DNA of 64,000 nucleotides. Source: Planctomycetota bacterium. GTDB taxonomy: Bacteria; Planctomycetota; Phycisphaerae; Phycisphaerales; UBA1924. Made by a program: the position numbers and the translations under genes. This document shows, piece after piece, positions 34,316 to 43,790 of the stretch (the first letter of the stretch is position 1; each line of letters starts with the position of its first letter). The stretch lies in NCBI GenBank assembly GCA_024276195.1, contig JAJRXR010000021.1:1-64000 (forward strand), in the 5' to 3' direction. A model generated the notes under the pieces. It saw only the letters and a list, made by a program, of their open reading frames with translations. It was not told the origin of the DNA and made no database searches.

Positions 34316-36396
34316 GGAGTGTCTCCCAGCAGGAGCTCTTCGAGGGCCATCAGGCGGGCCTCGAGCTCGAGGATGCGGGCGTCACGGTCAGCGACCACGC
34401 GCGAGGGCGTTGTTGCTCCGCCGTACCACCCGGGCTGGACCAGCACGGTCAGCATCCCCTGCCCCTGGGTGAAATCTTCCAAGGCGACCCCGATGGTCGG
34501 GCCGGCTTCGGTCTGCACCATGGCGTGCCCGGGGGTGGCGCTGGAGGTCAGGCGGTCGCCGGCCCGGATGGCGCCGTACGAGGCGTCCACCTTGACCGGG
34601 ACACGCCCGGCCAGAGCGATCGGGCGGGACAGGGCGCGGTGCTCGGCCAGGCGACGCCGGAAATCGGCCTGGATCTCACGCTCGCTGGCGCCGGCGGCCT
34701 TCGCCGCACGCGCGAGCATGCCCTCGATCTCATCGGGCACGGGGTTGCCCGCGATGAACGCGGGGTCGGTCGAGACGACGCCCACGAGCAGATCCTGGTA
34801 GGCGCTGCTTGCCATGAGGATGCTGTCGGTCTGACCCCGGGCCATGACGACGACGTCGCCCGCTTCGAGGCCGGTCTGGCCTGTGGTAAAGAGCTCGGCG
34901 TAGTCAAAGCCGTTGGCGGTGACGTCGCCATCGACAACAAGCTCGGCGTTGACGCCGTCGCCCGCAGGCCCGTCGTCGAGGTACATCTGGAGGTCGGCGC
35001 CATTGTTGGAGTACCAGGAGAACCAGAGGTTGATCTCGCTGTCGTCGAGGTCTTTGGAGAACATCAGCTCGGTGTTGGAGCCGACGATGGGGGCGGCGGC
35101 CTCGTCGATGAAGGTCAGGTCTCCGGTGTTGATAAAGACGGAGCCCTCGGAGAGGATGCCAAGAGGCGGCGGGAGGGTTTCGGTGCCGATGGCCAGCGAG
35201 CCGGCGTTGGTGAAGCGGGCAACGGTGGTGCCGCTGACCTGCATCTCAAGGATGTCCTTGGCGCCATCGGCGCTGATGCTCAGGTCGGCGAAGGAATCCT
35301 CTTGCCCGATGGAGAGGCCGCTCTCGATGAAGGCGCCCTGCCCGCCCATGAAGTAGCCGGCCCAGGCGTCGGGGCTCATGACCTCACCGAAGATTCCGAA
35401 GTTGGTTCCGGATGCGCTGGTGCACAGGCCTCGGACGCCGGTGCCGGAGGCTGCTCTGGCGACGCCAGAGACACCGAATCCGGTGCCGAAGGGGCTTGTC
35501 GCGTTGCCGAAGACGCCCGTTCCGCGGGAGCTGCGCGAGAGGCCAACAACGCCGAAGTTGAATCCGGTCGAAGAGTTGGCGGACGCGAAGAGGGCGCGTG
35601 AGGAGGCCCCGTTGGCTTCCGCCTGGATACCAATGCCTGTTCCGGGACCTGATGGGTTGTTGATGACCCAGAGGATTTTGTCGCCCCGGTCACGCATGTG
35701 CAGCGGCGCCTGGGGCGCGACGAGCCCGATGCCGACGTTGCCGGTGTTGAAGTAGACGTCACTCCCGTTGGCGATCCAGCCGCCGCCGCGCGAGCCGCCG
35801 CCGGCGGAGGAGGCGTCTGCGCCTGTGCCCACCGAGCCCGCAGCGCCCGAGGAACCAGCGCCGAAGCCAGTACCGCCCAATCCGGCGCCGCCGGAATCAG
35901 GCGAGGCGTCCGGGCGTGAGCCCGGGGTCTGGCGGACCGCGCCGGGTTCGCCGACGATGCTTGTTCCGCCGGAGTCGCCATTAGCGCCCGCATCGGGCGT
36001 CTGGATCAGAACCCGTTGGTTGACGCGCTGACGCGGGGCGAGGGTTGTAAAGTCGCCATCGCCCGATGGGGCACGGACCTCAATCTCGATCCACGCAGCA
36101 GCAAACTGGGCGCCGAAGTCGAGCACGACCTCGAAGGCGCCCTCGTTGAGATCGACCCCCTCGAGGCTGATCTCGCGCCCGATCAGCTCGCCGTCCTGGA
36201 GAGCGGAATAGGCGCGGAAGCGCAGGTCAACACTGGTCGAAACGGGGATGTCCAGGTACGAGAGTTGTCCGCGGTAGACGATGGGCGAGGAAATCGCCTG
36301 GGCTTCCTGTGCGGGTGTGGGCTCGACAAAGTTGGCCAGAGCCGGCGCCGAGGCTGCGAACGCGGCGCACGCCGCGAGAAGGGTATGAACGACCAT
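34312..36396 (-). CDS. Large exported surface protein with G-V-x-G repeats and a tail-fibre-like C-terminus
   Basis: 694 aa. The signal peptide is MVVHTLLAACAAFAASAPALA. An N-terminal beta domain (YRGQLSYLDIPVSTSVDLRFRAYSA..DGELIG) and a Gly/Ala/Ser-rich linker (about residues 150-220) follow. Next come WIANGSDVYFNTGNVGIG and a run of short G-(V/T)-x-G repeats (about 280-345: FGVVGLSRSSRGTGVFG, GFGVSGVARAASGTGVRG). The C-terminal part has DYAELFTTG, AGDVVVMARG, LAGRVPVKVDASYGAIRAGD and TPGHAM. These resemble the stalk and head of phage tail-fibre and S74-like bacterial surface proteins. It ends in a coiled coil (about 665-690). A ggagag ribosome site precedes the ATG. Confidence 0.72.
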   Translation of the reverse strand: MVVHTLLAACAAFAASAPALANFVEPTPAQEAQAISSPIVYRGQLSYLDIPVSTSVDLRFRAYSALQDGELIGREISLEGVDLNEGAFEVVLDFGAQFAAAWIEIEVRAPSGDGDFTTLAPRQRVNQRVLIQTPDAGANGDSGGTSIVGEPGAVRQTPGSRPDASPDSGGAGLGGTGFGAGSSGAAGSVGTGADASSAGGGSRGGGWIANGSDVYFNTGNVGIGLVAPQAPLHMRDRGDKILWVINNPSGPGTGIGIQAEANGASSRALFASANSSTGFNFGVVGLSRSSRGTGVFGNATSPFGTGFGVSGVARAASGTGVRGLCTSASGTNFGIFGEVMSPDAWAGYFMGGQGAFIESGLSIGQEDSFADLSISADGAKDILEMQVSGTTVARFTNAGSLAIGTETLPPPLGILSEGSVFINTGDLTFIDEAAAPIVGSNTELMFSKDLDDSEINLWFSWYSNNGADLQMYLDDGPAGDGVNAELVVDGDVTANGFDYAELFTTGQTGLEAGDVVVMARGQTDSILMASSAYQDLLVGVVSTDPAFIAGNPVPDEIEGMLARAAKAAGASEREIQADFRRRLAEHRALSRPIALAGRVPVKVDASYGAIRAGDRLTSSATPGHAMVQTEAGPTIGVALEDFTQGQGMLTVLVQPGWYGGATTPSRVVADRDARILELEARLMALEELLLGDTP

Positions 36397-36684
36397 TGCA
36401 GTTCTCTCCAGTGGTGGAAGACCGTCGAATCAGGGTGTGAGATCGGACAGACGCTGGCGGGAGCGCCAGTGTTCGCCAGTCCCGATCAACTCCCCAGTCT
36501 ACCACGGTTTAGCGGGAGAACACCATCGGATCAAGCTTTGCGGCTGGGCTCGGCGCTCTGGCGCTGGGTTTCGGGCGAGCTGCAACGCGGGGCAAGGGTG
36601 GATTTGTGCAACCTCAGGTGAGCCCAGGCGGCTTGCCCGGGGGCGACGCCGGCGCTAACTTTGAGTCCCCTCCGGGGGACAACC

Positions 36685-36766
36685 GGGCGAGTACCCAAGT
36701 GGCCAACGGGGGCAGACTGTAAATCTGCTGGCAACGCCTTCGGGGGTTCGAATCCCTCCTCGCCCA
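36685..36766 (+). tRNA. tRNA-Tyr (anticodon GTA)
   Basis: Acceptor GGGCGAG/CTCGCCC with discriminator A, anticodon stem GCAGA/TCTGC with loop CTGTAAA (anticodon GTA), a class II variable arm (caacgccttcg) and T loop TTCGAAT. It is 82 bases long, as expected for tRNA-Tyr. Confidence 0.95.
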
Positions 36767-36769
36767 CTG

Positions 36770-36803
36770 AACGCCCTTCCAGAAATGGGGGGCGTTTTCG
36801 TTT
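36770..36803 (+). terminator. Terminator after tRNA-Tyr
   Basis: The arms aacgccc (36770-36776) and gggcgtt (36790-36796) are followed by ttcgttt. The hairpin starts 4 bases after the tRNA. Confidence 0.75.
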
Positions 36804-36812
36804 GAGCGGACA

Positions 36813-36851
36813 AAAAAAGGAAAGGGCCGGCGATCTTTCGATCGCCGGCCC
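36813..36851 (-). terminator. Terminator of the metalloprotease gene
   Basis: The arms gggccggcgat (36824-36834) and atcgccggccc (36841-36851) pair perfectly. On the minus strand they are followed by tttcctttttttg, a good T tract. It lies 37 bases beyond the stop of the minus-strand gene that ends at 36889. Confidence 0.92.
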
Positions 36852-36888
36852 GAACTCTCAAACTCAATCTCTCGATGCCGCGTGTTGG

Positions 36889-39213
36889 TTACGGGCAGCC
36901 AGCGCCGAAGGCGCCGAGGAAGGTGACGACATCGCTGAAGTCCCAGGTCCCGAACGGGGCCGCGAGGTCCGCAGCCGGGTCCATGGCGCCGAAGGCTCCG
37001 AGGAAGGCGACAACGTCGCTGAAGTCGAGCGTCCCGAAGGGAGCGGCCAGGTCAGCCGCGTTGCACCCGCCCATGGGCGGATCGATGAAGGTCGGGGAGA
37101 CGGCCAGGTCATCAACATACCAATCGTCGTTGGCGTTGTTGCCGTTAGCGCTGACACGGAGTGCGAAGTTGTTGTGGAAGCCGAGATCGGGAACCACGAA
37201 CTGGTTGAGGACGAACTCGGTCTGGACGGATCCGTCGGAGGTGATGGTTCCGAGCGGCTGCCAGACGCTGAGGATGTCGAACCACTCAACGGTGAGTGTT
37301 TCGCCGTTCTCGACGCCCTTGTGCTGGGTGTAGATGCGGACCCAGTGGGGGGTGCCGAACTCGCTCTGCATCCGGATGTTGTAGGTGGTGACGGAGTCCG
37401 CGTTGTCGAGGTTGAGCGAGTTGATCCCGCTGATCTCGTTGTCGGCGGCGGTGCTGATCGTGGCGCCCGAGACAGACTCATAGGTCAGGGTCGTGTCGAG
37501 CCCGGACTCGTAATCGTCGAGGAAGGGCGGGAGCAGACCCTGGTAGAAGTCGATGCTGAAGTCGTCGACGTACCAGTCATCGGTCGAGCTGTTTGTCACC
37601 GAGCGGAGACGGAAGCGGACCTCGTTGTGGAATGCGAGCAGCGGGACAACGACCGCGGCGTACTCGAAGTCGCTCTGGTTAGCGCCGTCGGAGACCCAGG
37701 TGTTCATGACCTGCCAGAAGCCGAGGATGTCCTCATACTCAAGGACAAGGCTTTCGCCGTTCTCAACACCAATGTGCTGGGTGTAGAGGGTGACAAAGAT
37801 GGGGTCGCCGCCGACGAACGGGGCGAGATCCATGCGTCCGGTGATGATGGAATCGCCACCGTCGAGGTTGAGCGAGTTGGGCGAGCTGGGCTCGTTGGAG
37901 GCGTTGGAGTTGACGACGGCGCCGTTGATCTCCTGCCAGCGGTCCGTGTCGATGGTGGTCGAGGCGAAGTCATCAAAGACAGGGATTTCAAGGAAGGGAG
38001 GCCCGGCCTTGTCGAGGCAGGGGCGGGTATTCGCGTAGTTGGTGATGATGTTGATCGAGCTGTTGCCGAAGCCGGAGCCGGTGACACCGGGGGGCGAGAT
38101 GCCGCCGCACCCGCCGAGGCCAGCGCACATGATGTAGCACGACCCGCCCGAGCAGTGCGGGGCGTTGAGGTTGTGCCCGACCTCGTGGGCGGTGAGAGCG
38201 ACACGGCTGTTGAAGTTGCCGGTGAAGCGGGACTCGCTCAGGCCGTAGCCGATGTTGGTCGAGCAGGTGGCGCCGAGCCAGGCGACGCCGATGGTGCCGC
38301 CGTTGATGTTGCGCCCGGTGAACATGTGGAGCAGGTCGCGCGGGTTGGTGCCGCCGGTGCCGATCCACTCGGATCGGACCTGGTCGAGCAGGCCGCCAGC
38401 GTCGTTGGTCGTGTAGGGGTTCGCGCCCAAGCTGGTGCGGACGATGATCTCGTTGAGCACGACGGTGATGTTCAGGTCACGCTCGTAGGCGGTCGAGACG
38501 CCGCCCATGATGTTCTCGGTGTCGGCGATGGTCGCCGCCAGGTTGGCGCCGTTGTCATTGTTGTAGAAATGCCAGTCACAGTCCATAATCATTTCGAGCT
38601 CGAGGAACGAGGCGCGAGGCCCGGCGCTCGCGTTGACGTCGGGCTGCACGAAGCCGAGGTCGTCGGCGACGACCGCTCCGCCGCAGGTGTACCCGCTGGG
38701 CAGCGTCGCGCTGGTGTCGTACACGAGGTAGGTCCCCTCGTCGATCACCGGGGCCGCCATGGAAAGAGGCTGGACATCCCACGAGCTGGCGATATCGCCT
38801 TCGCGGATGACCTGTCCCCCGAACCCCGCGTCGAAGAGAGATCCGGAGATGGACATCTCGCCGTCGGTGCTGAACCCGCGGTAGGTTCTCGCCTGCGGGG
38901 CGGGCTGCTCGCGCCGCACGCCGTCGGCTCCGATGGTGATGACACGGAAAGTCTCTGAGCGGATCGTGTACGGCTGCATGACGAACGTGTGGACCACGCC
39001 CTCGATGTTCAGCTCGAGCGCAATCTCCGCTCCCAACTCGCCCTGGACATCAGTTTTTTGCAGCGTGAAATCAGACACATTCACGCTGGCGCTGATCGCA
39101 TCTTGGACGACGGTGGAGGGGGAAACGAGCGTCGGTTCAGCGACGGCCGCTGCTCCGGCGCACGCCATGACCGCGGCTGCACAAAGACCGGTCCCCAGTC
39201 TGTGATTCTGCAT
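36889..39213 (-). CDS. Secreted reprolysin-like zinc metalloprotease with tandem modules and dockerin-like repeats
   Basis: 774 aa. The ATG at 39213 gives a signal peptide ending ACAGAAAVAEP. A prodomain-like part (to about residue 190) precedes the M12/metzincin catalytic domain. Zinc motif HEVGHNLNAPH supplies H343, E344, H347 and H353, and a Met-turn candidate is YIMCAGLGG. Two homologous modules of about 150 residues follow, each ending DDWYVDD (TQHIGVENGESLVLEYEDIL versus TQHKGVENGETLTVEWFDIL). The last 55 residues are two dockerin-like repeats, ADLAAPFGTLDFSDVVAFLG and ADLAAPFGTWDFSDVVTFLG. It should degrade extracellular protein. It stands alone with its own terminator. Confidence 0.88.
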   Translation of the reverse strand: MQNHRLGTGLCAAAVMACAGAAAVAEPTLVSPSTVVQDAISASVNVSDFTLQKTDVQGELGAEIALELNIEGVVHTFVMQPYTIRSETFRVITIGADGVRREQPAPQARTYRGFSTDGEMSISGSLFDAGFGGQVIREGDIASSWDVQPLSMAAPVIDEGTYLVYDTSATLPSGYTCGGAVVADDLGFVQPDVNASAGPRASFLELEMIMDCDWHFYNNDNGANLAATIADTENIMGGVSTAYERDLNITVVLNEIIVRTSLGANPYTTNDAGGLLDQVRSEWIGTGGTNPRDLLHMFTGRNINGGTIGVAWLGATCSTNIGYGLSESRFTGNFNSRVALTAHEVGHNLNAPHCSGGSCYIMCAGLGGCGGISPPGVTGSGFGNSSINIITNYANTRPCLDKAGPPFLEIPVFDDFASTTIDTDRWQEINGAVVNSNASNEPSSPNSLNLDGGDSIITGRMDLAPFVGGDPIFVTLYTQHIGVENGESLVLEYEDILGFWQVMNTWVSDGANQSDFEYAAVVVPLLAFHNEVRFRLRSVTNSSTDDWYVDDFSIDFYQGLLPPFLDDYESGLDTTLTYESVSGATISTAADNEISGINSLNLDNADSVTTYNIRMQSEFGTPHWVRIYTQHKGVENGETLTVEWFDILSVWQPLGTITSDGSVQTEFVLNQFVVPDLGFHNNFALRVSANGNNANDDWYVDDLAVSPTFIDPPMGGCNAADLAAPFGTLDFSDVVAFLGAFGAMDPAADLAAPFGTWDFSDVVTFLGAFGAGCP

Positions 39214-39722
39214 CTTCTTATTGCCTTTCTGACGGCGGGACAAATGCCCTGTTCTGACCAAATATGTAGGCGAGACCCATACGCAGCAAAGACAGAATGC
39301 CCATGCCCGCAACACATTACACCGATAGCGATGCCGCGATCAGTGTGAGTTCCAACCACCAGCAACAGCCCAAAGATACCCCATCAATGCCTGAATCCCA
39401 AGGATCCATCGAGGCGATCAGAAGTACGGGGCATGTTTGGGCGTGCGATACGCATCGCTTCACCAACGCCCATTGACGAAAATCTACGATCAGGCGACCC
39501 AGATGAGGGCGCCCTCTGACATCCCCCCATTCGCAGGGATCTGCAACCGGGTTCCGGGTGAATTTCCAGGACCTTCGCCTCCCTGCGGATCTGGTTCTCG
39601 GACTTGAGCACCCGCTGGTTTTATGCCCGAGGCGCATGCAAACCAGGCTTGATCCGGGGATGTTCTCGGCCGATACACCGATCGATTCCGGGTTTCCTCC
39701 CTCTCCCGGACGGGAAGGACTG
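39214..39722. other. Gene-free divergent region before cluster B
   Basis: About 500 bases separate the metalloprotease (minus) from the sensor kinase (plus). The half next to 39214 is richer in A+T. I see no gene, tRNA or strong hairpin. An in-frame ATG at 39558 would lengthen the kinase by 55 residues without adding a membrane helix or known motif, so I treat that part as upstream sequence. Promoters for both flanking genes should lie here. Confidence 0.6.
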
Positions 39723-41594
39723 ATGGGCAAGATCCAGAGACCAACTCTATGGAAGGGCCGCGCCGACGGAATCTCGGGTGGTTCGCTCCTCCGCGCCGAG
39801 GTCCGAGCCCTGCTGGGGATCGGGCTTGGAGCCGCCATTTTCGCTGGCGCCTGGGCTGTCTACGCAGCCTCATCATCCTCGGCTCCTGTCTCTGATGCCG
39901 GGCGAGATCTTGTCCGCGCGACCGCGTCGTCGAGCGAGTCGCTGCTGCTCGGCGGCAACCTCTCCCAGCTTCGCCGCCATATTTCATCGGTTGGCCTGCT
40001 CGAATCGGTCGAGTCCAGCTCGATCACGCTGCCCGACGGCTCGGTGCTGGCCCACTCGTCGCCCGGGTCCGTCACACTCAGCGATGCGCCGCCCACATGG
40101 GAGGGGGCGCCAGCTCCCGCAAGCGAAACCCTCGACCGCAACACAGGACTTCTCCGTATTTTGACGCCCCTGCAGATCACCGGGCGGGGCAGCGCTGCGC
40201 TGGAGGTTGTTCTGCGCCCGGGCGCTCCGAGGGCGCCCAACGCGAGTCTGATCGTCGGAGAAGGCGCGATCGCCGGCTTGGCGATGATCGGCGTGCTGGT
40301 TGTCATCGGGCGTGCAAAAACTAGGGTGCGGGCGATCCTGGCGGTTCGGGGGGCGCTGCTGGATGTCGGGCGCGGCGAGCGGACGCGCGAGGCGCTGCTT
40401 GTCGATGAGCGATTCGGCGCCGAGGCCAGAGCATGGGGAACACTGCTCGGCGAGCTCGACGCCCTGAGAGCGGCCCGGGCTGACGAGGCCGTGACGGAAG
40501 CGTTGGAAACTGGCGGGGTCTCGGGCGGCGCTCTGGGCGAGGCGTTCGACGCGCTCTGGCAGGGCGTGATGATTCTGGACGAGGGCGGGAGCGTGATGTA
40601 CGCCAACGGCGCCGCCGGGGTCATGCTCCAGACGCGCCGAGAGGCCCTGGTCGGTTCGCCCGTGTCGTCGATCATCCAGAACCAGGAGGCGCTCGACGCG
40701 GTCCAGGGTGTGCTCAGGGGCAGGGATTCGGGGCGCCACGTCGTCGAGATCGACCGCTCGTCCGGGAGCGAGGGGAGTGGGGGGAGTGATGAAGGCGGAG
40801 AGAGCGGGGGCGTGCTTCGCGTAAGCCTGCGCACCCTCGGGGGCGAGGACGGCAGCGCCGCGCTGGTCCTTATCGAGGATGTCACGCAGCAGCGTGTCGC
40901 CGACAAGGCCCGCAACGCCTTCGTGGCCAACGCAACCCACGAGCTGCGAACGCCGCTGACGAATATCCGTCTGTACGTCGAGGAGGCGTTGGACGCGGAC
41001 GGCGACGAGGCGCTGCGCGCCAAGGCGCTCAACGTGATCAACTCGGAGGCGAGGCGTCTGGAGCGGATCGTCTCGGACATGCTCTCGGTTTCGGAGATCG
41101 AGGCGGGCTCGATGACGCTCCGTGAGGCGGACGTGCGGACCGACGCGCTGTTCGAAGAGCTCGAGCGAGATTTCGAGGCCTCGGCCAAGGAGAAGGAAAT
41201 CGAGCTGAAGTTCGATCTGCCGCCCAAGATGCCGGTGCTCACGGGCGACCGCGACAAGATCGCGATGGCGCTGCACAACCTGGTGGGCAACGCGATCAAG
41301 TACACGCCCGCCGGGGGCGAGGTGGTCGTCAAGGTCGAGGAGGCCGACGGGCACTTCCGCGTCGAGGTCAAGGACAACGGGATCGGGATCTCGGAAGAGG
41401 ACAGCCAACGCGTGTTCGAGAAGTTCTACCGGGCGCGCGACAAGCGGATCAAGCATGTGACGGGCTCGGGCATTGGCCTGGCGCTGGCGCGCGAGGTCGT
41501 CCGCCTGCACGGGGGCGATATCAGCGTTGAGTCAGAGATCGACGAGGGCAGCCGGTTCACGATGAGCCTGCCGACGCTGGCGCACGCGGCCTGA
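39723..41594 (+). CDS. PhoR-like membrane sensor histidine kinase
   Basis: 623 aa from the ATG at 39723, preceded by ggaaggac. A first membrane helix (LLGIGLGAAIFAGAWAVYAAS, about residues 27-47) and a second (IAGLAMIGVLVVIG, about 182-195) enclose a periplasmic sensor of about 130 residues. A PAS domain (about 275-375, FDALWQGVMILDEGGSVMYAN) follows. The kinase core has H406 in FVANATHELRTPLTNI, N-box LHNLVGNAIKYTP, DNGIGIS and GSGIGLALAREV. It would sense an envelope signal and phosphorylate a regulator. No response regulator is next to it; the nearest is at 53880-54305 on the other strand. It leads the cluster B gene run, with a STAS gene 22 bases downstream. Confidence 0.92.
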   Translation: MGKIQRPTLWKGRADGISGGSLLRAEVRALLGIGLGAAIFAGAWAVYAASSSSAPVSDAGRDLVRATASSSESLLLGGNLSQLRRHISSVGLLESVESSSITLPDGSVLAHSSPGSVTLSDAPPTWEGAPAPASETLDRNTGLLRILTPLQITGRGSAALEVVLRPGAPRAPNASLIVGEGAIAGLAMIGVLVVIGRAKTRVRAILAVRGALLDVGRGERTREALLVDERFGAEARAWGTLLGELDALRAARADEAVTEALETGGVSGGALGEAFDALWQGVMILDEGGSVMYANGAAGVMLQTRREALVGSPVSSIIQNQEALDAVQGVLRGRDSGRHVVEIDRSSGSEGSGGSDEGGESGGVLRVSLRTLGGEDGSAALVLIEDVTQQRVADKARNAFVANATHELRTPLTNIRLYVEEALDADGDEALRAKALNVINSEARRLERIVSDMLSVSEIEAGSMTLREADVRTDALFEELERDFEASAKEKEIELKFDLPPKMPVLTGDRDKIAMALHNLVGNAIKYTPAGGEVVVKVEEADGHFRVEVKDNGIGISEEDSQRVFEKFYRARDKRIKHVTGSGIGLALAREVVRLHGGDISVESEIDEGSRFTMSLPTLAHAA

Positions 41595-41616
41595 GACATT
41601 CGGGGAGACGGGACGG

Positions 41617-41952
41617 ATGCGGATCGATGAGACCAAGCACGGCGCCGTGACGGTGCTCAAGCCCAAGGGGCCGCTCGGCGCCGATGACGCCGAGGCGTTC
41701 AAGGCTCGCGCGCTCGAGACACTGGGCCTGACGCTCGGGCGGTTCGTGCTGGACGTCTCGGAGGTGCCGTTCGCCGACAGCGCCGGGCTCGAGGCGCTGG
41801 CGGACGTCGGGCGAGAGCTGAACGAATCGGGGCAGGCGCTCAAGCTGTGCGCCGAGAATGAGACGCTGCGCGAGGTGCTTGCCTTGACCGAGCTCAGCGG
41901 GCTGTTCGAGCACTACGAGGACGTCTCGGGCGCGGTCAGGAGCTTCCTGTGA
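41617..41952 (+). CDS. STAS-domain (anti-anti-sigma-like) protein
   Basis: 111 aa, one STAS domain. The conserved loop DSAGLEALADV carries the serine that is phosphorylated in SpoIIAA-like proteins (residue about 50), preceded by the hydrophobic strand RFVLDVSEVPFA. Such proteins bind partner kinases or anti-sigma factors and act as switches. It lies between a sensor kinase and gspE, and its stop overlaps the gspE GTG start by 4 bases. It may therefore regulate assembly of the cluster B apparatus rather than a sigma factor. No anti-sigma kinase is visible nearby. Confidence 0.88.
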   Translation: MRIDETKHGAVTVLKPKGPLGADDAEAFKARALETLGLTLGRFVLDVSEVPFADSAGLEALADVGRELNESGQALKLCAENETLREVLALTELSGLFEHYEDVSGAVRSFL

Positions 41953-43790
41953 AACGCTCCAAGAAACCATCCGAGCCAGACCAGGGAGCGGAGGCGCAGC
42001 CGTCGCCAACCCAGAATGGGGACGCGGCTCCTGGCGAGCCCATGCCCAAGCGCTCGCGGACCATCCGCGTGGGCGAGGTGCTGCTCAACGACGGGCTTGT
42101 CAGCGAGGAGCAGATCTCCAAGGCGCTCGCGGCCCAGAAGAGCGTGGGGCTGCGCCTCGGCGAGATGCTCGTCGAGCAGGGCGCCGTCTCAAACGCGACG
42201 CTCGTCGGCGCCCTGGCGCGCTCGCTGGGTGTTCGGGGCGTGCAGATCCGACACGGGCTGGTCGATCCGGCGCTGCTCGCTGAAATCGGCGAGGAGGAGG
42301 CCGAGCGTCTGCGGGTGCTGCCGCTGTTCAAGGTTCACGGCGTCATGACCGTCGCCATGGTCGAGCCGCAGTCGCTCCCGGCCATCGACCGCCTCCGGGC
42401 GCTGACCGGGTGCAAGATCCGCCCGGTGCTGGCGCTCGAAGCGAACATCCGCGAGTTCGTCAAGAAGTACGCCGGCGGCAACGTGGACGTGGACGCCTTC
42501 CTCACGAGCCTGGCCGACTCAGACATCGAGGTCATCGAGCGCGAGCAGATCGACGACGAACCCGCGGCGGACCTGGACACGATGATCGCGGGCAGCCCGA
42601 TCGTCAACCTGGTCAACGTGGCCCTGCTCACCGCGGTCAAGGACAAGGCCAGCGATATCCACATCGAGCCGGACCGCAAGGGCACCCGCGTGCGCTACCG
42701 AATCGACGGGTCGCTGCGCGACCTGATGAAGCCGCCGATGGGGATGCACGCGGCGATCGTCAGCCGGGTCAAGATCATCGGGAAGATGGACATCGCCGAG
42801 AAACGTCTGCCGCAGGAGGGGCGGGTGCGGATCGTGGCCGAGGGACGGGAGATCGACCTTCGCGTCAGCTCAATCCCGACGCTGCTGGGCGAAAAGCTCG
42901 TCATCCGGATCCTCGACAAGCAGAACCTGCACGTGCGCATGGAGGACCTGGGCTTCCGCACCGAGGCGCTCGACACGTTCAAGCGGTCGCTCAAGCGCTC
43001 GCACGGGCTGGTGCTTGTCACGGGTCCGACGGGCTCGGGCAAGACGACGACGCTGTATTCGGCGCTCGATCTGCTGCGCAGCCCCGAGCGGAACATGGTG
43101 ACGGTCGAGGACCCGGTCGAGTACCAGCTCGATCTGGTCAACCAGATCCAGGTCAACGAGCCGATCGGGCTGAGCTTCGCCCGGACCCTGCGCAGCATCC
43201 TCCGCCAGGACCCGGACGTGATCATGATCGGCGAGATCCGCGACGAGGAGACCGCCCGGGTTGCGGTGCAGGCCGCGTTGACCGGGCACGGCGTGCTCGC
43301 CACGCTCCACACCAACGACGCGCCGCGCGCCATCGAACGCATGCGCGATATGGGCATCGAGTCGTACCTGATCTCCGCAGCGCTCAACGGCGTCGTCGCC
43401 CAACGCCTCGCACGCACCATCTGCACCGCCTGCTCAACGAAATATTACCCGAGCGAGGAAGTCCTGGGCGACGCGGGCCTGGGCGAGATGGTCGGCAAGG
43501 CCTTCCGCAAGGGCGCGGGGTGCCAGAGCTGCCACGACACGGGTTTCCAGGGACGCTTTGGCATCTACGAGGTCATGGAGGTCACATCGGCGATCCGGAG
43601 GCTGATCTACGCCGGCGCCCCGAGCCACGACATCCGAGACCGGGTGCGCCACGAAGGCGGGCTCTCGCTCCGCGAGGAGGGCGTGCGCTGCGCCATCGAG
43701 GGACGCACCAGCCTTGAGGAGGTGCTGCGCGTCACGCACTCGGACGATGAGATGACCCCGATGGACGAGTCGATGGGGGCAGCCGCATGA
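41949..43790 (+). CDS. gspE: GspE/PilB-type assembly ATPase (cluster B)
   Basis: 613 aa from a GTG at 41949 (GTGA overlap with the STAS stop). An acidic and polar tail of about 35 residues precedes an MshEN-like domain with motifs starting RVGEVLLNDG and RLGEMLVEQG. The core has SDIHIEP, Walker A GPTGSGKTT near residue 359, Asp box VTVEDPVEY, Walker B IMIGEIRD and His box GHGVLATLHTNDAP. The zinc ribbon is intact: C492-x2-C495 and C525-x2-C528. It powers pseudopilus or pilus assembly for cluster B. Cluster B has no retraction ATPase gene, which fits a type II secretion-like rather than twitching function. Its stop overlaps gspF. Confidence 0.93.
   Translation: MKRSKKPSEPDQGAEAQPSPTQNGDAAPGEPMPKRSRTIRVGEVLLNDGLVSEEQISKALAAQKSVGLRLGEMLVEQGAVSNATLVGALARSLGVRGVQIRHGLVDPALLAEIGEEEAERLRVLPLFKVHGVMTVAMVEPQSLPAIDRLRALTGCKIRPVLALEANIREFVKKYAGGNVDVDAFLTSLADSDIEVIEREQIDDEPAADLDTMIAGSPIVNLVNVALLTAVKDKASDIHIEPDRKGTRVRYRIDGSLRDLMKPPMGMHAAIVSRVKIIGKMDIAEKRLPQEGRVRIVAEGREIDLRVSSIPTLLGEKLVIRILDKQNLHVRMEDLGFRTEALDTFKRSLKRSHGLVLVTGPTGSGKTTTLYSALDLLRSPERNMVTVEDPVEYQLDLVNQIQVNEPIGLSFARTLRSILRQDPDVIMIGEIRDEETARVAVQAALTGHGVLATLHTNDAPRAIERMRDMGIESYLISAALNGVVAQRLARTICTACSTKYYPSEEVLGDAGLGEMVGKAFRKGAGCQSCHDTGFQGRFGIYEVMEVTSAIRRLIYAGAPSHDIRDRVRHEGGLSLREEGVRCAIEGRTSLEEVLRVTHSDDEMTPMDESMGAAA

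Noticed and set aside
31754..36766. Mobile island bounded by tRNA attachment sites
   Set aside because: I found no integrase or transposase gene and no repeat of the tRNA-Thr 3' end further along; only composition hints at transfer of the fibro-slime gene.
39558..39722. N-terminal extension of the sensor kinase
   Set aside because: The extra residues contain no signal or helix, and the ATG at 39723 with ggaaggac upstream gives a normal membrane topology.
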